64,000 nt of DNA from CADEEN01 sp963816315 (lineage in GTDB: Bacteria; Pseudomonadota; Gammaproteobacteria; Burkholderiales; Burkholderiaceae_C). Positions 55,403-64,000 of this stretch are shown here, piece after piece. Position numbers and translations under genes: made by a program. How positions within the stretch are numbered: the stretch's first letter is position 1; every line of letters begins with the position of its first letter. A model generated the notes under the pieces. That model had not been told where the DNA came from, ran no database searches, and worked only from the letters and a program-made list of their open reading frames with translations. The stretch spans positions 1-64,000 of the forward strand of contig CAWFJZ010000016.1 in the NCBI GenBank assembly GCA_963816315.1, read 5' to 3'.

Positions 55403-57184
55403 TCAGCGCAAGAGCCGCGGCTCGCGCTGCGCACTGCCGGTGGCGCGTGCGAGTTGCATGAACGTGGTCGGGCCGGCGCGGCCATCCGCCGCCAGGCCCT
55501 GCGCGGATTGAAAGGCGGCCACGCGTGCGGCCATGAGGTTGTCGTAGAGCACCGGCACCGTCGGCGCCGCATCGCCGCGCACCGACGCCAGCTGCGCCGC
55601 CAGGCCATCGACGGCGGGGCCGCGCGCGCCGACTCTGAGGATGCCGCCGTAGCCCTCGGGTGCGCGCCAGTAAGTGGCGAAGTCGCCGGCCCAGAGTTCG
55701 GCGAGCGAGAGCAGCGTCACGTCGAGCGTCTCGCGGCCGATGCGCAGCGTCGCCGCGCGCGGGCCCAGGCTCAGCAACAACGCATATGCCGGCCGGCCGC
55801 TGCCGTCGCGCAGCGTGATGAAACCCGGCCGGTCGAGTTGGCGCACCAGCGGCAGCGTGGCCGCCGTCGTGCGAAAACACTGCCACTGCGCGCGCGGCGC
55901 CACGGCGCAGGGCTCGGCGGCGCTGTCGGGCAGGGCGATGCCCCACTGCGGCGCCAGTTCGCGCCAGGCCTCGGTTTCGCTGCGCCAAGCGTTGCGGGCC
56001 ACGACTTCGGCCGCGGAGAGGAACATCGGCACGGCGGCGCTGGCCGCGGGCGCCGCCGCCGTGGTGGGCGCGCTGCCGTTGCCGTCGCCGGCCAGCGCCG
56101 CGGCGGCGCCGCTGGCGCGTGGGGCAGCTACCGAGGCCACGCTCGGCATCGGCGCCGAAGCAGCAGCCTTGTTGGCCGCTGCGGCCACGGTGCTGGCCGC
56201 TGCCGAGGCGGCGGCGGCGCTGCGGGCTGGTGCCGTGTCGGAGCGCGGCCACCATAGCGCCGCCAAGCCGGCCAGGACCAGGCCCGCGGCGACGCCGCCC
56301 AGACCGAGCAGCCACGGGCTGGCGTGGCGCAGCGCTTCAAAGCGTTCGGCGCGGCGCTCGGCGCCGAAGACCTCGGCGGCGGCCTTCTCGACGATGCGCT
56401 TGTCCACGCGCGGCACGCTCTCGGCGTAAGCGCCGAGCAGCGCGCGGTCGGCGACGAGGTTGATGCGCCGCGGCACGCCGCGCGCAGTGTGGTGAATCTC
56501 CAGCATCGCGCGCTGCGAGAACGGCATCGCGGAGGTCAGGCCCGCCACCGCGAGGCGGTGGCGCAGGTACTGCGCGGTCTCGGCTTCGGACAGCGCGTCG
56601 AGGTGATAGCGCGCGATCACGCGCTGCGCCACCTGCTCCAGCTCGGGCCGGCGCAACATCGTGCGCAGCTCGGGCTGACCGATGAGCACGATCTGCAACA
56701 GCTTGCGCTCGTTGGTTTCGAGGTTGGTCAACAGGCGCAACTGCTCGAGCACGTCGGTCGAGAGGTTCTGCGCCTCGTCGATGATGAGCACGTTGTTCAG
56801 ACCGACGGCATGCGTCTCGAGCAGGAACTTGTTGAACGGGTCGAGGTAGTCCTTGGCCGTGAACACCGTGCCGGGCTCGTGCGCTTCGACCGGCACGTGG
56901 AACTCCTCGCACACCGTCTTCAGCAGCTCCAACGCCGTCAGCTTGGGGTTGAAGATGTAGGCGACGTTGCAGCGCTTGGGGATCTGCTCGAGCAGGCAGC
57001 GGCAGACCGTCGTCTTGCCGGCGCCGATCTCGCCGGTCAGCAGCACGAAGCCGCCGCCACCGCCCTTGACGCCGTAGAGCAGGTGCGCCAGCGCCTCCCG
57101 GTGGCGCTCGCTCATGAAGAGGTAGCGCGGGTCCGGGGCGATCGAGAACGGCTCGTGTTTCAGGCCGAAATATTGGACGTACAC
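55403..57184 (-). CDS. gspA: Type II secretion ATPase GspA (ExeA-like)
   Basis: A 593-residue AAA ATPase with a C-terminal periplasmic peptidoglycan-binding part. The start GTG at 57184 reads MYVQYFGLKHEPFSIAPDPR. Walker A is LLTGEIGAGKTTVCRCLLEQ, Walker B VLIIDEAQNL. One TM helix (ASPWLLGLGGVAAGLVLAGL) follows near residue 300. The end matches a PG_binding_1-like repeat (GGILRVGARGPAVDGLAAQL, VAAFQSAQGLAADGRAGPTT). gspB follows after 21 bases. No other gsp genes are in the window. Confidence 0.92.
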   Translation of the reverse strand: MYVQYFGLKHEPFSIAPDPRYLFMSERHREALAHLLYGVKGGGGGFVLLTGEIGAGKTTVCRCLLEQIPKRCNVAYIFNPKLTALELLKTVCEEFHVPVEAHEPGTVFTAKDYLDPFNKFLLETHAVGLNNVLIIDEAQNLSTDVLEQLRLLTNLETNERKLLQIVLIGQPELRTMLRRPELEQVAQRVIARYHLDALSEAETAQYLRHRLAVAGLTSAMPFSQRAMLEIHHTARGVPRRINLVADRALLGAYAESVPRVDKRIVEKAAAEVFGAERRAERFEALRHASPWLLGLGGVAAGLVLAGLAALWWPRSDTAPARSAAAASAAASTVAAAANKAAASAPMPSVASVAAPRASGAAAALAGDGNGSAPTTAAAPAASAAVPMFLSAAEVVARNAWRSETEAWRELAPQWGIALPDSAAEPCAVAPRAQWQCFRTTAATLPLVRQLDRPGFITLRDGSGRPAYALLLSLGPRAATLRIGRETLDVTLLSLAELWAGDFATYWRAPEGYGGILRVGARGPAVDGLAAQLASVRGDAAPTVPVLYDNLMAARVAAFQSAQGLAADGRAGPTTFMQLARATGSAQREPRLLR

Positions 57185-57235
57185 GCTATAGAGGATAGCG
57201 TGCAGCGCCAACGCGCCTTGTGCACAATAGGGTCC

Positions 57236-57922
57236 ATGCTGCCAAGAAACCTCGCCCTCATCGACGACGACGCCGAATACTCCGAGTACCTCGCCCAGCA
57301 CTTGCGCGGCAAGGGCATCGAGGTCAGCGTCTTCGACGACAGCAACGCGCTGCTCGCCGACACCGACTCGCACCGCTACGACTTTTATCTGGTCGATCTG
57401 ATGCTGCCCGGCGTCGATGGCGTCGAGCTGATCAAGGTCATCCGCCGCCGCAGCGACGCCGGCCTGCTCGTCGTCTCCGGCCGCCTCGGGCCCGACGTGT
57501 TTGCCAGCGTCATGACCGCGGGCGCCGACATGTACCTGGCCAAGCCGGTGCAGTTCGACCAGGTCTCGCTGGCCATCCAGGCGGTGCAGCGCCGCGCCGG
57601 CAAGGACGCCACGTCGAACCGCTCGTGGAAGCTCGACCGCCAGGCGCGCGAGTTGATCGTGCCCGACGGCGCGCGCGTAGCCCTGTCCGACGCCGACATC
57701 ACGGTGCTCGAGTGCCTGCTCGAAGCCGCCGGCGAAACGGTGACGCGCGAAACGCTGTCGCAGCGCCTGGGCCGCGCTCAGGACGACGAAGGCGACAACG
57801 GCCTGAACGCCATCATCTACCGCCTGCGCCGCCGCATCGAGCGCGCGACGCCGATGCTGGTGCCGCTGCAGTCGCGCTCGCGCGTCGGCTACTTGTTCAG
57901 GGCGCCGTTGACGGTGGCCTGA
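57236..57922 (+). CDS. Two-component response regulator, OmpR/PhoB-type
   Basis: A 228-residue regulator. The receiver has LALIDDDAEYSEYLAQHLRG with the acidic pair, the phosphorylation aspartate in YLVDLMLPGVDG (near residue 53), and the lysine in MYLAKPVQF. The winged-helix DNA-binding domain has LSDADITVLECLLEAAGETV, TRETLSQRLGR and LNAIIYRLRRRIE. The ATG at 57236 lies 51 bases from the divergent gspA start. Its 3' end overlaps the kinase gene below by 34 bases on the opposite strand. Confidence 0.9.
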   Translation: MLPRNLALIDDDAEYSEYLAQHLRGKGIEVSVFDDSNALLADTDSHRYDFYLVDLMLPGVDGVELIKVIRRRSDAGLLVVSGRLGPDVFASVMTAGADMYLAKPVQFDQVSLAIQAVQRRAGKDATSNRSWKLDRQARELIVPDGARVALSDADITVLECLLEAAGETVTRETLSQRLGRAQDDEGDNGLNAIIYRLRRRIERATPMLVPLQSRSRVGYLFRAPLTVA

Positions 57923-60748
57923 TCGGGTCGCTGGGCCCCGAGCTCGCTGCCGCCCTGCGCAATCCACAAGCGCATCGTCGTGCCGGCCTCGCCGGTGGCG
58001 ACGAGTTCCGCGCGCCCGCCCTGCAGTTCCAGCACGCGGCGCACGATGTACAGGCCCAGGCCATGGCTGGCGCGCCCGCTCGGGTGGCGTCCACGCGTGC
58101 CGCGCTCGAACAGCCGCGGCAGCAGTTCGGGCTGGATGCCGCTGCCCTGGTCGATGACGTCGAGCACCAGCGCCAGCGGCTGATCCGAGTCGGCCACGCG
58201 CAGCGTCACCTTCGATCCCGGCGGCGAATAGCGCAGCGCGTTGGCCAGCAGGTTGCGCAGCGCCAGGCGCAGCAGGCCCATGTCCATCGACGCGGTGCGC
58301 GTTTCGGCCACGCGCTCGATGTGCACCCGGTCGCGTTCGGCCAGCGGCATGTCGCCCACGGCCACGGCCAGCAGCGTGTCGATGTCCACGTCGGTGTCCT
58401 GGCGCAACACCGGCTGGGCGCTGCCGAGCAGCGTGGCCACGGCCAGCGTGTTGTCAACGCCGGACATCACGGCCTGCATCACGCCTTGCGCGCGCTGCAG
58501 GCGCTCGGCCGCGTCGCCGCGCGAGCGCTCGTCGGCCAGCGCCGCGGCGGCGCTTTGCAGCGCCGCCGAGGCGTTGTTCAGTGGCTGGCGCACTTCATGG
58601 GCGAGCACGTTGAGCATCTCGCTGCGTTCGGCCAGCAGTGCATCGAGTTCGGCGGCATAGCGCTCGACGTCGGCGCGCTGCACCTGCTCGCGCCGCAGCT
58701 CGGCGGTGCGCGCCAGCAGCTCGGTGACATCGTCGGTGACGACCAGCGCGCGCAGCGCCTTCCCGGCGTCGTCGTACTGCACGATCGCCGAAGCGACGAT
58801 GTCGAGCAGGCTGCCGTCGCTGCGCCGGACCTGCAGCACGCCGCTGGTGTGGCGGCCGTTGGCCCAGAGTTGCTGCAGATCCTGCTGGCGCAGGCGGCGC
58901 GATTCGTCGGTGAAGAAATCGATGGCGCGCCGGCCGATCACGTCCTCGCGCAGGTAGCCCATCGCCTCGAGCCAGCGATCCGAGACCGACAGCAGCAGGC
59001 CGTCGGTGTCGATCGAATGCATCATCGCCGGCGTCTGCTCGTAGAGCTGGCGCAGCAGGCGGTTGCTGTCGCGCAGCGCGATTTCGGCGTCGTGGCGCCA
59101 GGTGATGTCCTGGAAGGTGCCGAAAGCGCGCACGGCGCGGCCGTTGTCGAACGTCACCTCGCCGATCGTGCGCACCCAGATCGACCGCCCTTGCGCGGTG
59201 ACCAGCGGCAGCTCCAGGTCATACGCCGTGCCCGTGGTGGTGGCCAGCTCGAAGGCGTGCGCAATGGTGTCGCGGACTTCGGGCGCGTAGAAGCCGAGGG
59301 CTTCTTCGACCGTCGGCTGGTGGCCGGGCTCGAGACCGTGGATGCGGCAGGTCTGATCCGACCAGGTCAGCGTGTTCTCGAGCAGATTCACTTCCCAGCC
59401 GCCGATGCCGGCGACGCGGCCGGTGCGGTCGAGAAAGGCCTCGCTGTCGCGCAGGCGTGCTTCTCGGGCACGGGCCTCGGTGACGTCTTCGACGGTGCCG
59501 ACGAAGCCGGTGACCGCGCCGCTGTCGCCGAGCACGGCACGCGCCAGCGAGCGCACCTGCCGCAGCGTCGCGTCCGGCCGCTGCACCCGGAACTCCATCG
59601 CGAACTCGACACCCGCCGCCGCCGTGCGCTGCCACTCGGCGAACACGGCGGCCCGGTCGTCCGGATGCAGCGTGCTGCTCCAGCCCTCGCCCAGGCTTTG
59701 CTCGAGCGACAGGCCGATAGATCGACTGCCAGCGCGCGTTGGTGTAGGTGCAGCAGCCCTGCGCGTCGGTGTGAAACACGCCCACCGGCGAGGCATCCGA
59801 CAGCGTGCGGAACTTGCGCTCGCTGTCGGCCAGCGCGCGCTGCGCGGCGTCTTTTGCGCGCGCACTCCACAGGTCCTGTGCCAGAGAGACATAGCCTTCG
59901 ACGCTGCCTTGCTCGCCGCGCAGCGGCACCAGTTGCACCTGCTCGTCGCGAAAGCCGTCCTTGAACAGCACCCGCGTCTCGAAACTCTGCGCCTCGCCGG
60001 CCAGCACAGCTTGGTGATAGACACCGTGGGCATTGAACGCGGCCTCGCCGATGACTTGCGACAAGTGCAGGCCCAGCAGCGCGGCGGCGCTGCGGCCGGT
60101 GCGCTGCTGCACCTGCGCATTGGCGTAGGCGTTGCGCAGCTCGCGGTCCCACACCGAGACCGCCATCGGCAGCCGGTCGAGGATCGAGCTCGAGCGCGCG
60201 CACATGACCGGCGAGCTCGGACTCGACGGCGCTCGGCGCGCCGAGCGCGTGGCCATGCGCGCGCTCGCGCAGCAGCAGCGCCTGCACCACCGCCTGCGCC
60301 AGCTCGGCGAGTTGGAGCTTCTGCTCTTCGCCGAGCTGGCGCGGCGCGCGGTCGATCACGCACAGCGTGCCCAGGCGCTCGCCGCTGGGCAGCACCAGCG
60401 GCGCGCCGGCGTAGAAGCGGATGCCGGGCTCGCCGGTGACCAGCGGGTTGTCGGCGAAGCGCGGATCGGCGCGCGCGTCGGCCACGGTCATCACATCGCG
60501 CTCGAGGATGGCGTGGGCGCAGAACGCAAAGTCGCGCGGCGTCTGCTGCACGCCGGGCAGGCCGAGGTTGGCCTTGAACCATTGGCGCTGGTCGTCAACC
60601 AGGCTGACCAGCGCGATCGGCGTGCCGGCGATCTGCGCGGCCAGGCGGGCGAAGCTGTCGAACAGCGGCTCCGGCGCCGAGTCCAGCACGGCCAGCGCGC
60701 GCAGGCGCGCCAGGCGCTGAATTTCGTTGGCGGGCAGCGGCGCGGCAG

Positions 60749-60752
<4 letters not shown>
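57889..60752 (-). CDS. GAF/multi-PAS sensor histidine kinase, two extra bases
   Basis: A predicted soluble hybrid-free kinase of about 953 residues. The N-terminal GAF domain is LDSAPEPLFDSFARLAAQIA to RFYAGAPLVLPSGERLGTLC. About four PAS-like segments follow (LDRLPMAVSVWDRELRNAYA, LSDASPVGVFHTDAQGCCTY, GIGGWEVNLLENTLTW, YEQTPAMMHSIDTDGLLLSV). The HisKA box is LNVLAHEVRQPLNNASAALQ; ATPase boxes are LRNLLANALRYSPPG, DQGSGI and SHGLGLYIVRRVLELQGG. Extra bases near 60190 and 59716 split the frame. GTG at 60752 overlaps the ureG stop. No membrane helix seen. Probable partner: the tail-to-tail regulator. Confidence 0.88.
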
Positions 60753-61383
<631 letters not shown>

Positions 61384-61387
<4 letters not shown>

Positions 61388-61569
61388 GTCTGCCCCTCGT
61401 CCGATGGGTACATCGGCCGGTCCCCCGAGGGGAGAGAGTGCCGCGGCTCCAAGCTGGTCTGCGCCAGCTTGGACGGCACGAGCGCGCGCCGCCTCTGGCG
61501 GCGCGGTGGGGCCGGCTTCGGAGCGGCCGGGCGCTCGGCCCGTGGAACACTGTGATGCGCAGGAGTCAT
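61384..61569 (-). repeat. Class II repeat: 61-codon open frame linking ureF and ureG
   Basis: ATG at 61569 overlaps the ureF stop (ATGA). The frame runs through RAERPAAPKPAPPRR, VPSKLAQTSLEPRHS and LPSGDRPMYPSDEGQT, ending ACATGA, with TGA overlapping the ureG ATG at 61387. On the plus strand this element contains GGCCGGTCCCCCGAGGGG and GGCTTCGGAGCGGCCGGGCG. The same layout occurs between glgC and glgA, and a fused form precedes the methylase at 20.5 kb. Confidence 0.75.
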
Positions 61570-62246
61570 GAGCGGAACAGCCTCGAGTATTGCGTTTCGT
61601 GTTGCGACGAGCGAATGGCGAGCAGCGGCGCGAAGGCCTGGCGTTGCGCGTCGCCGAGTGTCAGCGATGTGGCGGCCAGCGGCGCCAATTCTTGCGCCAA
61701 TTGCGCCAGGATGCGCTGGCCCGCGCTCTGGCCGAGCGGCACCGACTTCAATGCCGCCTGCACCTGGTTCTCGGCCCACGAAAAGCCGTAGGCCAGCACC
61801 GAATCGTGCGCGGTCGCGCCGGTTTGCTCTGCGGCCAGCGCAAACGCGATCGGCCAGGTGGGCGAGGGCGCGAGTGCGGCGAGCGTGACCACACGCACAT
61901 CGTCGGGCGTTTGCTGGCGCAGCCATTCGAGCATCGAGCGGCCCATCTGCTCGGTCTGCGCGCGCAGCTCGCGCGACTCGCGGGTGATCAGCATCCAGGT
62001 GTTGAGCTCGGCGACGCGTGCGGCGTTGCTTGTCGTCCAGGCCTCGTGCGCGGACGCGACGAGCGGCAAGTCGGCGCGCGCGAGACTCAAGTGCAGTTGA
62101 TCGCGCAGCCAGTGCAGCGCGCTGGCCTCGTCGTGAACGACGTTCGCCTCGACCGCGGCTTCGAGCCCCTCGGAGTAGCTGAAGCCGCCGACCGGCAGCG
62201 CCGGCGAGGCCAGGCGCAGCAGGCCGAGCAGGGCGGCGGGGTTCAT
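61566..62246 (-). CDS. ureF: Urease accessory protein UreF
   Basis: Helical nickel-chaperone component of 226 residues. LLRLASPALPVGGFSYSEGL near the start and GFSWAENQVQAALKSVPLG later are UreF motifs. The ATG at 62246 overlaps the stop of the repeat frame after ureE; codons to 62366 are repeat-derived and rejected. Acts with UreG and UreD to activate urease. Confidence 0.95.
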   Translation of the reverse strand: MNPAALLGLLRLASPALPVGGFSYSEGLEAAVEANVVHDEASALHWLRDQLHLSLARADLPLVASAHEAWTTSNAARVAELNTWMLITRESRELRAQTEQMGRSMLEWLRQQTPDDVRVVTLAALAPSPTWPIAFALAAEQTGATAHDSVLAYGFSWAENQVQAALKSVPLGQSAGQRILAQLAQELAPLAATSLTLGDAQRQAFAPLLAIRSSQHETQYSRLFRS

Positions 62247-62320
62247 TTCGCCCTCAAGGCCCTGTGGGCCGCCCCCCCGAGGGGGAGTGAGCGCCTTCGG
62301 AGCGGCCGTGCGGCGCTCAT
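62243..62320 (-). repeat. Repeat with a 25-codon open frame linking ureE and ureF
   Basis: ATG at 62320 overlaps the ureE stop (TGATG), and the frame (begins MSAARPLRRRSLPLGG) ends with TGA overlapping the ureF ATG (ATGA). The DNA contains CGGCCGCTCCGAAGGCGC and a C-run/G-run palindrome, related to the other elements. Its peptide register differs from the class II copies. Confidence 0.65.
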
Positions 62321-62823
62321 CAATGATCGTGATGACTGTGGTGGTGAACGTGATCGTGGTGCGCATGCGCTGCCGCGTAGGCGCCGCCTTCCGGCTCGAA
62401 CGGCGCCTGCACTTCGCGCACGATCAGGTGCATCGCGCGCAGCATCTCGGCGAGCACCGGGTCGGGCTCGAGCTGCAAATGCTCGGCCTTGACTTCGAGC
62501 GGCACATGCCGGTTGCCGAGGTGGTAGGCCGCCCGCGGCAGATCGGCCGGCCCGCCGTGCTCGGTGCAGGCCGTCACGCGCAGCACGGCCTGCGGGGCGG
62601 CGAGGACGCGGATCAGCGAGCCGTCTTCGGCGACAAGCACATCGCCGCCGCGCACGATGCTGCCGCGCGGCAGGAACACGCCCAGCGCGCGGCCGGCAGA
62701 GTCGGTGGCATCGAAACGGCTCTTCTGGCGCACGTCCCAATCGAGTTCCACCGTCGTGGCGCGTTTCAACAGCACGCCGGCAAGCCCGCGTCCGCCGGGG
62801 ATGAGTTTGTTCACGCTGTGCAT
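62320..62823 (-). CDS. ureE: Urease accessory protein UreE (nickel metallochaperone)
   Basis: A 167-residue protein delivering nickel. The N-terminal domain reads TVELDWDVRQKSRFDATDSA and RGSIVRGGDVLVAEDG; the central part has YHLGNRHVPLEV with the conserved metal-binding histidine. The C-terminal tail is histidine-rich (HHDHVHHHSHHDH), a known nickel-binding feature. Complete. Upstream, where ureABC would be expected, an opposite-strand toxin-antitoxin pair is found instead. Confidence 0.95.
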   Translation of the reverse strand: MHSVNKLIPGGRGLAGVLLKRATTVELDWDVRQKSRFDATDSAGRALGVFLPRGSIVRGGDVLVAEDGSLIRVLAAPQAVLRVTACTEHGGPADLPRAAYHLGNRHVPLEVKAEHLQLEPDPVLAEMLRAMHLIVREVQAPFEPEGGAYAAAHAHHDHVHHHSHHDH

Positions 62824-62860
62824 GTCGTGCTCGCTTGCCGTGGGTTGAAGTCGCGGTTAG

Positions 62861-62876
62861 TATAACGAACGTTATA
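62861..62876 (+). promoter_or_regulatory. Palindromic operator/-10 of the toxin-antitoxin pair
   Basis: TATAACG-AA-CGTTATA is a perfect 7-2-7 palindrome 14 bases before the antitoxin ATG. Its right half overlaps TATAAC, a possible -10. AbrB/MazE-type antitoxins bind such palindromes and repress their own operon, so this is the likely operator. A -35 box is not clear. Confidence 0.65.
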
Positions 62877-62890
62877 ACGGAGGTGTGCCC

Positions 62891-63115
62891 ATGACCGCAT
62901 TGAAACTCACCCAGATCGGCAACTCGGTCGGCTTGATCCTGCCCAAGGAAGTGCTGGCGCGGTTGAAGCTGGGAAAGGGCGACACGGTGTTCGCCACGGA
63001 TGCCGCCAACGGCGTGATGCTCACGCCCTACAGCCCCGAGTTCGAGGCGCAGATGACGGCCGCGCGCAAGGTGATGAAGAAGCGGCGAGCGGTGTTGCGC
63101 GAGTTGGCCAAATGA
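62891..63115 (+). CDS. AbrB/MazE-type antitoxin
   Basis: A 74-residue swapped-hairpin protein. MTALKLTQIGNSVGLILPKE is the SpoVT/AbrB N-terminal DNA-binding motif, followed by LARLKLGKGDTVFATD. The basic C-terminus (KVMKKRRAVLRELAK) likely contacts the toxin. The ATG at 62891 has GGAGG upstream (62879-62883). Its stop overlaps the Doc toxin (ATGA). Confidence 0.88.
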   Translation: MTALKLTQIGNSVGLILPKEVLARLKLGKGDTVFATDAANGVMLTPYSPEFEAQMTAARKVMKKRRAVLRELAK

Positions 63116-63504
63116 GCCTGCCGGCATGGGTGTGGCTCGACGCTGACGTGCTGCGCGCTGTTCACGAAGAACAGCTCGCCGAGCATGGCGGCGCTGCGGG
63201 CACCCGCGACGACGGGCTGTTCGAATCGGCGCTCGCCCGGCCGAAGAACCTGGCCGCCTATGGCGAGCCGGATGTTCATGCGTTGGCTGCCGCGTATGGC
63301 GTCGGGCTGGCCAAGAACCACCCGTTCATCGATGGCAACAAGCGCACCGCGTTCGTCGCGGTGGAGTTGTTCATCGACCTCAACGGTCATGAGCTCACCG
63401 CCAGCGATGCCGACTGCGTGCTCACCATGCTCGCCGTCGCCTCCGGTCAGATGGACGAGCCCGCGTTCGCCCACTGGCTGCGCCAGCACAGCCGCGCGCG
63501 CTGA
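63112..63504 (+). CDS. Doc-type Fic-domain toxin
   Basis: A 130-residue Fic/Doc protein. The core NHPFIDGNKRTAFVAVELFI keeps H-P-F-x-D-G-N-K-R; Doc toxins phosphorylate EF-Tu, whereas classic Fic proteins AMPylate. The N-terminal WLDADVLRAVHEEQLAEHGG is typical of the Doc group. Here the core has G-N-K-R rather than the A-N-K-R of phage P1 Doc, so the exact reaction is uncertain. Paired with an AbrB-type antitoxin instead of Phd. Confidence 0.86.
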   Translation: MSLPAWVWLDADVLRAVHEEQLAEHGGAAGTRDDGLFESALARPKNLAAYGEPDVHALAAAYGVGLAKNHPFIDGNKRTAFVAVELFIDLNGHELTASDADCVLTMLAVASGQMDEPAFAHWLRQHSRAR

Positions 63505-63575
63505 TCGCACCTGGTGCAACATCGCGATGCCCACATCCACGGTGCGTCGAGAGCGCTGCGTGGCACGATCGGCGC

Positions 63576-64000
63576 ATGCTGATCTTTCGCCAGCTCTTCG
63601 ACGCCGCGTCATCGACCTACACCTACCTGCTCGGCGATGCCGATAGCGCCCAGGCGCTGCTGATCGACCCGGTGTTCGAGCATGTGCGGCGCGACGGCGC
63701 CTTGCTGCGCGAACTCGGCCTGTCGCTGCTGGCGACGCTGGAGACGCATGTGCATGCCGACCATGTCACCGGCGCGTGGTTGCTGCAGCGGCGCACCGGC
63801 AGCCGCATCCTCGGCGCCGCCGACGGCGGTGCGCAGGGGCTGGATCGCGCGCTGGCGCATGGCGATCGCGTGGCCTTCGGCGCGCGGCATCTGCAGGTGC
63901 GCGCGACGCCCGGCCACACCAATGGCTGCCTGACCTTCGTGCTCGATGACGAGCGCGTGGCCTTCACCGGCGACGCGCTGCTGATCCGCGGCTGCGGCCG
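63576..64000 (+). CDS. ETHE1-like metallo-beta-lactamase-fold hydrolase, 3' truncated by window edge
   Basis: The first 141 residues of an ETHE1/persulfide-dioxygenase-type protein. The ATG at 63576 reads MLIFRQLFDAASSTYTYLLG. The metal-binding ETHVHADHVTGAWLL (H-x-H-x-D-H) and RATPGHTNGCLTFVLDDE followed by VAFTGDALLIRGCGR are visible. It could be a sulfur dioxygenase acting on glutathione persulfide. The end lies outside the window. Confidence 0.87.
   Translation, partial: MLIFRQLFDAASSTYTYLLGDADSAQALLIDPVFEHVRRDGALLRELGLSLLATLETHVHADHVTGAWLLQRRTGSRILGAADGGAQGLDRALAHGDRVAFGARHLQVRATPGHTNGCLTFVLDDERVAFTGDALLIRGCG

Noticed and set aside
57220..59964. 914-codon plus-strand frame overlapping the histidine kinase
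   Set aside because: Antisense of the PAS kinase, without domain content; the true response regulator in this area is in a different frame and much shorter.

Overview
This 64-kb window is very GC-rich chromosomal DNA from a betaproteobacterium. Gene content and order fit the Burkholderiales, most likely the Rubrivivax/Leptothrix/Methylibium/Roseateles neighbourhood; that placement is inference from family resemblance. The clearest marker is the run rpmF-plsX-fabHDG-acpP-fabF-rpoE-mucABD-lepA-lepB-rnc-era-recO-pdxJ-acpS-nagZ. No rRNA, tRNA, CRISPR array, insertion sequence or prophage was recognised.

Layout. (1) 1-16,661, all minus: one long surface-polysaccharide operon, read from an outer-membrane export protein (Wza type) and a chain-length protein (Wzz type) through dTDP-rhamnose synthesis (rfbBDAC), GDP-mannose/GDP-fucose synthesis (manC, gmd, fcl), a flippase, FkbM and other methyltransferases, glycosyltransferases, and wecB running off the left edge. 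(2) 16,846-19,779, plus: a WecA/MraY-type sugar-phosphate transferase, rhlE and a VanZ-like gene; minus-strand maf and a tetrapyrrole-methylase-family gene follow. (3) 21,218-41,197, plus: fatty-acid synthesis, the RpoE/MucABD envelope-stress module, lepA/lepB, rnc, era, recO, pdxJ, acpS and nagZ. (4) 41,306-42,840: an ECF sigma factor with a double-cupin, ChrR-like partner. (5) 42,877-50,256: rne (minus), then rluC, gph, a Rieske protein, sppA and psd. (6) 50,286-54,650: a secreted tandem-repeat protein and a Kbp-like BON/LysM protein (minus), then glgC-glgA. (7) 54,640-60,752: gspB and gspA, then a winged-helix response regulator overlapping tail-to-tail with a GAF/multi-PAS histidine kinase. 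(8) 60,749-62,823: ureE, ureF and ureG without urease structural genes. (9) 62,861-63,504: an AbrB/Doc toxin-antitoxin pair behind a palindromic operator, then the start of an ETHE1-like metallo-hydrolase.

Two features cut across the window. First, GC-rich dispersed repeats sit exactly between co-directional genes. Several are open reading frames that begin on the upstream stop codon and end on the downstream start codon, and one subgroup keeps a recognisable peptide (G-D-R...E-G-x-T); elsewhere the repeat is fused in frame to sppA, lepB or the methylase. This is the most unusual pattern found. Second, about 20 single-base indels, mostly extra G or C, break otherwise intact genes, including rne, rpoE, lepA, rluC and manC. 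They look like sequencing or assembly errors rather than decay, so the spans given here are for the restored genes.
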